A DNA stretch of 10,721 nt. Origin: Chryseobacterium sp. (GTDB taxonomy: Bacteria > Bacteroidota > Bacteroidia > Flavobacteriales > Weeksellaceae). The position numbers were made by a program, and so were the translations under genes. Where the stretch lies: assembly GCA_003852805.1 (NCBI GenBank), contig RDDY01000025.1, forward strand, positions 1-10,721, given 5' to 3'. Below, piece by piece: positions 5,913 through 10,721 of the stretch. The stretch's first letter is position 1. Each line of letters starts with the position of its first letter. Below the pieces are notes generated by a model, which did not search any database, was not told the DNA's origin, and saw only the letters and a list, made by a program, of their open reading frames with translations.

Positions 5913-6605
5913 ATGTACAGAATAGGCTTTGTAGGGTATGAACTGTGCTATGATGGGACGTTGCGCGTAAGAAGAAGTTCATTGATAAAAGAAAAGCAGA
6001 AGATCAAGAAATTAATAAATGGCACACTACAGAGCTTGAAAAAAGGTAAGAGGAAGTCAGATAACACAATTATCGAGTCCATTAGCAACAAGCTTATTGG
6101 AATGTCTGTGGGTAGAGTTTCAATGAGAAATTATCGAAAAATAGATAATGACATGTGCTGGGCCAACGGCTTCACATGCCTTAATTCGAACGAGAGCCTG
6201 AAAGTACAGCTTAAAAGACTCGATCGGCACAGAGCTAAATACTTATCAAGGTTCAAACGGAAGCTGCAACAAATGTCACCTGCAAATACCGCCCAGCGTC
6301 GGCCAAAATATATCGGTAAATATTTTTTCAGTAGAATCTACAGTGTTCAAGATGAAAATTCTATAGCGGTAAGGCAAGAACTCGTCAATAATAGCATTCT
6401 ATCACCAAAATTTTTCATACCCTTCGCTAAGAGAGAAAAATTACGAGACAAGAGTTTAACCTTACTTTTCTCTAAAGAGTACGCTCATCTGGAGCAAGAA
6501 GTTTTGGAATGTCTATTAAACGACACCGCTGAAGAACGTATGGTACCAATATACGGTAAGCCTTTCAGCTATTACTACAATATTATTGAGAAAAAAGCGA
6601 ATTGA
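5913..6605 (+). pseudogene. Reverse transcriptase C-terminal fragment (thumb and C-terminal region), palm missing
   Basis: From the ATG at 5913 the frame gives 230 aa. It opens with YRIGFVGYELCYDGTLRVR, then SSLIKEKQKI. A 'FVGY...DG...R.R..S...K.K' stretch is what I expect of RT motif 7 and the thumb in non-LTR-type bacterial RTs (DGR, group-II-like and defence-associated groups). Basic segments follow (KRLDRHRAKYLSRFKRKL), then a C-terminal region ending KPFSYYYNIIEKKAN. No YxDD catalytic motif or earlier palm motifs exist in any frame upstream; the in-frame sequence before it is repeat module C plus about 110 bp of unrelated DNA. A full RT of these groups is usually 300-500 aa. It looks truncated at about 5880. 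The subgroup cannot be told from this part, and assignment to RT is itself moderate. Confidence 0.5.
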
Positions 6606-7066
6606 CGTATGCTTAGATGCATTCGATGGTGCCAAAGCCATCTTTCCTAACTTGTTTATCCGTAATATTTCAGGCCTTCGCTCAGTATTTTGGAACTGCC
6701 AAAAAGCTCTTATTTATTATAAGCCTACAGGCAGCAAGGCTGAAAAAACAACGGCTAGACAATCAAAGACGACAAAATAAAATGATTCACGTTCGAAATT
6801 GATTTTGGTACTTTTATAATTATTGAGGAACTTATCCTTTGACCAATGACCTCGACTTACGACTTAGTATCGGCGGGAGTTGTAAGATGTCCGACTAGAA
6901 TGGGAATTATTTGTTATCTGTTGCGCAAAGTGTCCTCACTTTAAGCCACAGATGCCCGCGTTCTTACGCTACGATGCAAACAAGATTTCAATTGAGATCG
7001 CATAAAAATTCTCTATGCGATAATTGGATGAACACAAGAAAAGATACGCGCAGTATAATTTGTAAA
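6606..7066. other. No convincing gene; possible small Lys/Arg-rich ORFs
   Basis: Two overlapping frames end near 6780 and 6802 with basic tails (SKAEKTTARQSKTTK; ARLKKQRLDNQRRQNK). Neither has a recognisable family and the overlap argues that at most one is real. A further 32-codon ATG frame lies at 6846-6944. I call none of them. Confidence 0.3.
6989..7026. repeat. Interrupted palindrome, 38 bp
   Basis: Arms ATCGCATA (6997-7004) and TATGCGAT (7014-7021) are perfect, separated by 9 bp. They extend to CAATT (6989-6993) and AATTG (7022-7026) if the three bases gag are bulged. The size suits a protein-binding or recombination site, or a cruciform. There is no U-tract for a terminator on either side. 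Confidence 0.7.
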
Positions 7067-7097
7067 ATAAAAACTACCTCCAGGGTGATATAGAGGT
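7064..7097 (-). terminator. Probable terminator of the HipA-like/DUF3037-like operon
   Basis: On the minus strand, ACCTC (7097-7093) pairs with GAGGT (7080-7076) across a 12-nt loop, followed by AGTTTTTATTTTA. It lies about 20 bp after the stop at 7118. The stem is short, so it is weak or partial. Confidence 0.45.
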
Positions 7098-7117
7098 TAT
7101 GAATAAAACCAATTATT

Positions 7118-7957
7118 TTACCTGAAATAAGGCCGTACATCGTTCCTTTTGATATATTCTTCCACAATTTCGTATTCATCAATATCAATAAACTCCAAAA
7201 AATGGGAATCACGAATATGGGTCCATAAACCGTGGCCTTTCTGATTAGACTGTTGAGGTTCTCTGCCCAGTACAAAATACTTTCCGTTGCGTTTTCCTTC
7301 CAGCTCCAACGCCTTGACCAGTGAGACATACCGTGACACATCATTTTCCAGGAAATGATGTTTTTTCTCAAAATCGAAGGTCTGACCGGCCACAGGAACA
7401 CCATTAGCACCCAAAAAGTTGACTTCTATGGAAGCGAAAAGATTCTGCAAATCATTTGAATCCAACGTAATATCGATATTTACGTTTTCCGCAATGGCTG
7501 GATAAAGAGACTTTTTAACATGCGAAATAATATCAGATTCACGGTCCTCCTGCGCCGCCTCCTCATATTTGAAAACATATTTTTCAAACAGCCACCGAAA
7601 ATCACTTTCGCCTGCAGGCAGGTCGATCTCCTTGGGAGCAGAAAACTGCACGACGTTATTACTGTATCGGGAAAGATAAGACAAGTAAGAAGCGTTCGCC
7701 CATCGGGAATGATCTGCCATCTCCTTAGCGAACAGGACGGCAGGATGTGCGCTGTTTATATCCTTGTCCAGATTGCGTAAAAAGGTTTTTACCAGCTGCA
7801 GTTTGTCATGGCTCAGAATACTCTTTACAGCATTCAGCTTGGAAGCTGAATATTTAAAGTAAATTTCAGTCCCGTCCGTCATCATCGCTCCTATGCTTAT
7901 TCTCTCGCTAAGAGCAGCATTTAAGGGTATGAATACTATGGAATAAATTGATTTCAC
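7118..7957 (-). CDS. DUF3037-like protein, partner of the HipA-like kinase
   Basis: A 279-aa protein with a GTG start (7957-7955), one base after the kinase stop, which implies translational coupling. Its N-terminus YSIVFIPLNAALSERISIG (residues 5-23) resembles the DUF3037 pattern, in which a tyrosine-valine strand is followed by a glutamate and a 'NIG' type turn. Genes of that family are often found beside HipA-like kinases, as I recall. The middle is charged and helical, and the C-terminus (LWTHIRDSHFLEFIDIDEYE) is acidic. No signal peptide or membrane segment. It is longer than a minimal DUF3037 domain, so a second domain is likely. Role unknown; a substrate, regulator or antidote of the kinase is inferred from context only. 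Confidence 0.55.
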   Translation of the reverse strand: MKSIYSIVFIPLNAALSERISIGAMMTDGTEIYFKYSASKLNAVKSILSHDKLQLVKTFLRNLDKDINSAHPAVLFAKEMADHSRWANASYLSYLSRYSNNVVQFSAPKEIDLPAGESDFRWLFEKYVFKYEEAAQEDRESDIISHVKKSLYPAIAENVNIDITLDSNDLQNLFASIEVNFLGANGVPVAGQTFDFEKKHHFLENDVSRYVSLVKALELEGKRNGKYFVLGREPQQSNQKGHGLWTHIRDSHFLEFIDIDEYEIVEEYIKRNDVRPYFR

Positions 7958-7958
7958 T

Positions 7959-8777
7959 TTAATTAAGAATAAAATACTTTATATAATTTCTAAAAGTATC
8001 CTCACAAGCAGCGAGCCACTGATCTGAGAAGAGAGCGTCGGAAATCTTTTTCCCAAGATCCTCCATGTTCAGATTCCAGGATTGAGGCACTAACGCCAGT
8101 ATTTCCGGTAATTTGTCCTTGCATTCGAGAGTGCAAAGGTAATACATTTCAATCAGCTCATCTACAATTCTATGAGTTGCGGTATTTTTCGAGAACAAAA
8201 CTTTGGCCAGGTCGGTCTTTAGAATAGAGTCATCTTCCGTGAGCTGGCACATGCCGTAATCCAGACTGCTCGTATTAAAAATCGCTCCATGATCAATAGC
8301 AAAAAAATGATAATTCCCGTCAGCTCCTGTATCAAACAAGAGGTTAAAGTTATTGTAATTGCGGTCCTCATTTCCCAGCCAAAGGTCAAACAAAGCAATC
8401 TTAAGAAAATCGCTTTTATTTTTAAATTTATTTCTAAAATTCCTCTCCCTAAACATAGGAAGTGTTGCGTGATCAAATTCCTTGGCAGTTTCACTGTAGA
8501 AAGAGCCAAAGCACTCCTTCTTAAACCAGCTTTTTTGGATAAAAGGAATATATTCTGCTGGAATATGCTGTTCCTGCACCTGGATGAAAGCTGAATCCGG
8601 AACGCGAATGCCCCAAATTTTTGCAAACTGTGCAGCTATAAGTTCATTGAAAATGACGGAGGGTTGGTATCCGCTTTTGCAAACCCACCAATTACGATCA
8701 TCACACGTCACAAGCACCGGCCTGCTCCCTGTTTCGTATACGCTGTGAATACTTTCTATTGTTTGCAAAACCTTCAT
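7959..8777 (-). CDS. HipA-like serine/threonine kinase (HipA_2-type, single domain)
   Basis: A 272-aa protein with the HipA/PI3-4-kinase-like fold signature. K34 in WWVCKSGYQ is the likely ATP-binding lysine, with E45 in FNELIAAQFAKIWGIRVP. The catalytic loop is LFDLWLGNEDRNYNNFNLLF (129-148), with D138 as the candidate base and N143. The metal-binding aspartate is D162 in AIDHGAIF. It lacks the N-terminal domain of classical HipA and no HipB-like helix-turn-helix gene adjoins it. The longer ATG at 8807 overlaps the -7 box and would precede the RNA start, so the Met at 8777 (MKVLQTIESI) is preferred. All key residues are present, so an active kinase is expected. Its target cannot be inferred. 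Confidence 0.75.
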   Translation of the reverse strand: MKVLQTIESIHSVYETGSRPVLVTCDDRNWWVCKSGYQPSVIFNELIAAQFAKIWGIRVPDSAFIQVQEQHIPAEYIPFIQKSWFKKECFGSFYSETAKEFDHATLPMFRERNFRNKFKNKSDFLKIALFDLWLGNEDRNYNNFNLLFDTGADGNYHFFAIDHGAIFNTSSLDYGMCQLTEDDSILKTDLAKVLFSKNTATHRIVDELIEMYYLCTLECKDKLPEILALVPQSWNLNMEDLGKKISDALFSDQWLAACEDTFRNYIKYFILN

Positions 8778-8804
8778 CCAGAAATAGCAAAAGGTGATGA
8801 TATA

Positions 8805-8812
8805 CAAATATA
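8805..8812 (-). promoter_or_regulatory. -7 promoter box of the HipA-like/DUF3037-like operon
   Basis: The minus strand reads TATATTTG, a full TAnnTTTG match 28 bp before the preferred ATG at 8777. It overlaps the tail of the PLD remnant. No clear -33 TTTG. Its position excludes the upstream in-frame ATG as the start. Confidence 0.6.
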
Positions 8813-8815
8813 AAG

Positions 8816-9033
8816 TTAAAATGCATAGGACCTGATAAGCTCCTTCTCTGAAAGCTCTCCCTCTTTGTAAATCAGTGTAGTTTCGACACCGCGTTTTGTG
8901 CCTCCGTTAAGAGCGCGAATATTTTTCTGATATCTGGAGGATATAGGGACTTATGATGATGAGTCTTTTCAGCTGTTTCAATAAGCTTTGGAACCCATTC
9001 CAAAAGTTTTTTCCTATTTAAAAATTCTGCCAT
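8816..9033 (-). pseudogene. Frameshifted N-terminal remnant of a PLD-like (phospholipase D-type) nuclease/regulator
   Basis: From the ATG at 9033 the protein reads MAEFLNRKKLLEWVPKLIET with AEK, then only 53 codons to a stop. The next stretch continues the expected family sequence in another frame (RLIIISPYILQISEKY, about residues 25-40), and a third frame gives RGVETTLIYKEGELSEKEL, ending at 8816. A helix, an 'IIISPY' strand and 'RGVE..L+Y+EG' is the usual N-terminal order of PLD-like domain proteins. At least two frame changes and loss of the catalytic HxK motif region make it a dead fragment of about 70 residues. It starts 7 bp after the DUF5655 gene stop, so the two were probably co-transcribed. 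Confidence 0.6.
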
Positions 9034-9040
9034 AGGTAAC

Positions 9041-9955
9041 CTAATTATTTATAGCCTGTTTGATAAGACTCATAACATATTCTAAATTAGTTGTGTCGGA
9101 AACAATGATCTCATAATCGCCATTTCCCCAGTGTCCTATGCATGACACATCGCGCGCCAGCTTTTTAGGATCATCCAGTTGTCCACGCTTTAGATTGATC
9201 CAGAGCTTCAGGCTGCTTTTAAGAATACAGACATCAGCAAAAATCTTCCCTTTTGCGGTAAAACCAATTTCCTGCTTCTTTGGTTTGATGTCGAGGTCAG
9301 TACCCAGATTAAGGATTGCACTTCTGTAAATTTCATAAAGTTCTGCAGTCTCATCGGGTTTTCCCTGTAAGTGCTCCTCTTCTGTATAGACTTTGGTTTG
9401 TTGTATGACTTTACTTATTTCCGAACTGTCATCCTTCTGAACCTGTTTAATACTAGGAGCGGATTTGGATTTTTTAATGGGATTAATTACCACGACGTCA
9501 TTTTCAAACTGCTTGATTTCCCACAATTCAATCGCCAGATCCTTAAAGTTAGAAGATTGTTTTTGAAAGTCCGTGAAGGAGGGAGACACGAAAATAATCT
9601 TAGATTGCGACCAATCAACATCCGATCTCTTCAAGCTTTCTTTTTGGGTTTCGTTATACTCTACTATGAAGTCCGCTTTATATTCGAGCATAAGATTCAG
9701 GTAGGAAACGCCCTGATCGACCACACTGTAATTCTGGTTACGCTTATATTCAATGATCACAAAAGACTTACTTTCTTCATCAAAAGCCAAGGTGTCAATA
9801 CGGTTACTTTTTATGATAAACTCAGATTTAATCAACCTTAAATCAGTTGCACTTTTTAAATTGTCCTCAAACAGTGTCTGAATGTCTTTTTCAAGCTTAA
9901 ACGGCTTTTCCCGTAGCTCAGACAATATGCTTTTTCCGTTCCTAAATAGCCGCAT
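9041..9955 (-). CDS. PD-(D/E)XK nuclease-like protein with DUF5655-type C-terminal domain
   Basis: A 304-aa protein with two parts. The N-terminal region (about 20-95) has a nuclease-fold pattern: LEKDIQTLFEDNL (a helix with glutamates), then RIDTLAFDEE with D54, then FVIIEYKRNQ with E69 and K71, then DQGVSYL with Q81. This is the D...ExK...Q order of NucS/DUF91-related proteins, and all expected catalytic residues are visible. Residues 165-205 form a charged linker. The C-terminal region (about 205-302; IKPKKQEIGFTAKGKIFADV, then LWINLKRG and GHWGNGDYEI) fits DUF5655. It has its own promoter box. The neighbouring PLD remnant suggests a two-gene nuclease locus. It may act on DNA or branched DNA; substrate unproven. 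Confidence 0.7.
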   Translation of the reverse strand: MRLFRNGKSILSELREKPFKLEKDIQTLFEDNLKSATDLRLIKSEFIIKSNRIDTLAFDEESKSFVIIEYKRNQNYSVVDQGVSYLNLMLEYKADFIVEYNETQKESLKRSDVDWSQSKIIFVSPSFTDFQKQSSNFKDLAIELWEIKQFENDVVVINPIKKSKSAPSIKQVQKDDSSEISKVIQQTKVYTEEEHLQGKPDETAELYEIYRSAILNLGTDLDIKPKKQEIGFTAKGKIFADVCILKSSLKLWINLKRGQLDDPKKLARDVSCIGHWGNGDYEIIVSDTTNLEYVMSLIKQAINN

Positions 9956-9971
9956 AGATTTTTGTGTTTCT

Positions 9972-9979
9972 CAAATGTA
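9972..9979 (-). promoter_or_regulatory. -7 promoter box of the nuclease-like gene
   Basis: The minus strand reads TACATTTG, matching TAnnTTTG, 16 bp before the ATG at 9955. It lies in the 28-bp gap after the invertase stop, so the nuclease gene can be transcribed separately. Confidence 0.5.
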
Positions 9980-9983
9980 ACAA

Positions 9984-10577
9984 TTATAATTTTTCCTTTA
10001 CAAAAGCAGATACGGTTAATCTGTGCACGTTCAATATTCTACCGATGGCACTGTAGGAGACTTTTTTGTCCAGCAGTTCCTGAATTCTTTTTTCCTGACC
10101 GGTGAGTTTGGTTTTGGATGACTTTCTGCCTTTGGGCCGACCAAGAATAACGCCCTCGGCTTTTTTCCTGGCCAGTGCTTCCTTGGTTCGCTGTGAAATC
10201 AGATTGCGCTCGATCTCCGCGGAAAGGCCGAACGCAAATGCCAATACTTTGGAACTTATGTCGCTGCCTAACCGATAGTTATCTTTTATGGTCCATACCT
10301 GGATATCGCGGTTCATACACTCGTTGAGAACGCCCATGATCATCAGCAGATTCCTGCCCAGTCGGGAAAGCTCTGAGCAGATGAGCACATCACCTTTCTT
10401 CATCTTTTTCAGCAGCTTGCCGAGTTTTCTGTCGTCCACATTTTTGGAGCCTGAAATGGTTTCCTCTATCCATTTACTAACTAAGATGTCCTGCCGCTCA
10501 CAAAATTGGTTGATCTCGTATCGCTGGTTTTCTACTGTTTGCTTGTCTGTGCTTACACGGATGTAGCCGTAAATCAT
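9984..10577 (-). CDS. mpi: Mpi-like serine site-specific DNA invertase
   Basis: A 197-aa serine recombinase of the resolvase/invertase family. The nucleophile is S9 in YIRVSTDKQ. The catalytic arginines R72 and R75 lie in SELSRLGRNLL. The long E-helix follows in AEIERNLISQRTKEALARKK (120-139), then GRPKG (146-150) and a C-terminal helix-turn-helix (about 173-195). The sequence closely recalls the Bacteroides fragilis master DNA invertase Mpi, which flips many promoters and controls surface polysaccharides. That identity is by recognition only. The length is normal and all key residues are present. No invertible pair of sites was found in the window, consistent with its targets being elsewhere. 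A perfect inverted repeat just ahead of the start codon may be its operator. Confidence 0.85.
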   Translation of the reverse strand: MIYGYIRVSTDKQTVENQRYEINQFCERQDILVSKWIEETISGSKNVDDRKLGKLLKKMKKGDVLICSELSRLGRNLLMIMGVLNECMNRDIQVWTIKDNYRLGSDISSKVLAFAFGLSAEIERNLISQRTKEALARKKAEGVILGRPKGRKSSKTKLTGQEKRIQELLDKKVSYSAIGRILNVHRLTVSAFVKEKL

Positions 10578-10581
10578 AACT

Positions 10582-10618
10582 GTTTATTTTAAAGGGTTAA
10601 ATACTGTTTAAAATAAAC
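10582..10618. promoter_or_regulatory. Perfect 12-bp inverted repeat at the invertase start (candidate operator)
   Basis: GTTTATTTTAAA (10582-10593) and TTTAAAATAAAC (10607-10618) are perfect inverted copies 13 bp apart, beginning 5 bp upstream of the start codon. This overlaps where the promoter and ribosome-binding region must lie, so binding would block expression. Confidence 0.65.
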
Positions 10619-10721
10619 CAAAACCGCACAGCATAAAACATAGACATTATTTATACAGGGTAAATCAGCGTTTTTGTTAGGCAGCACAGTGCGAATTCTA
10701 CCTTTAATAATTCAAATTCGT
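10619..10721. other. Upstream non-coding tail of the window
   Basis: AT-rich sequence with no ORF I can support. A 6-bp inverted repeat, CGAATT (10692-10697) and AATTCG (10715-10720), sits at the very end and may continue outside the window. Confidence 0.4.

Noticed and set aside
5631..6605. A single intact 324-aa protein starting at 5631
   Set aside because: The first ~58 residues are repeat module C and the start codon lies on a minus-strand promoter. Only the part from about 5880 looks like one protein family.
8778..8807. Upstream ATG (8807) as the kinase start
   Set aside because: It overlaps the -7 promoter box and would lie before the transcription start. The Met at 8777 fits the promoter.
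9371..9841. 156-codon plus-strand ORF
   Set aside because: It is the antisense shadow of the nuclease-like gene, whose frame shows catalytic motifs.
10578..10721. Invertible promoter next to the Mpi-like gene
   Set aside because: Only short inverted repeats are visible and none matches the recalled Mpi core on both sides of a promoter.

Overview
The window reads as a Bacteroidales chromosome segment (Bacteroides, Parabacteroides or Tannerella-like). The evidence is TAnnTTTG-type -7 boxes in front of genes, an invertase that looks like Bacteroides fragilis Mpi, and a Y-family polymerase/DnaE pair. The polymerase end looks GC-richer than the rest by eye. From about 4.2 kb onward the DNA is more AT-rich and full of broken genes, as expected of an accessory region.

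Layout. (1) 1-3233, plus strand: the tail of a probable Y-family DNA polymerase, then a complete DnaE-type DNA polymerase III alpha subunit of 1028 aa, probably a translesion (damage-response) cassette. (2) 3234-4091: no gene, but dense REP-like repeats, including a 154-bp unit present about 2.7 times in tandem. (3) 4092-4272: a 40-aa ORF closed by a 14-bp perfect hairpin. (4) 4309-5880: a degraded array. A module of up to ~177 bp occurs in four copies (33, 177, 112 and 177 bp), each ending in a TAnnTTTG promoter that faces left. Short structured segments (about 60-95 nt) ending in hairpin plus U-tract follow these promoters on the minus strand. Plus-strand protein fragments lie between the modules. 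(5) 5913-6605, plus strand: a fragment that looks like the thumb/C-terminal part of a reverse transcriptase without its catalytic palm. (6) 6606-7117: no convincing gene, one large imperfect palindrome and a terminator. (7) 7118-10577, all minus strand: an Mpi-like serine invertase, a PD-(D/E)XK-like nuclease with a DUF5655-type C-terminus, a frameshifted remnant of a PLD-like nuclease, a HipA-like kinase and a DUF3037-like partner.

How parts may work together. The kinase and DUF3037-like genes are separated by one base and share a promoter, so they should act as one unit. The nuclease gene and the PLD remnant are 7 bp apart and were probably once an operon. The most unusual part is the array in (4) beside the reverse transcriptase fragment: repeated promoter modules, each firing a different short terminated RNA. 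I know of no named system with exactly this layout. Both the RT and one module copy are visibly damaged, so it may be a relic or may depend on a protein encoded elsewhere.
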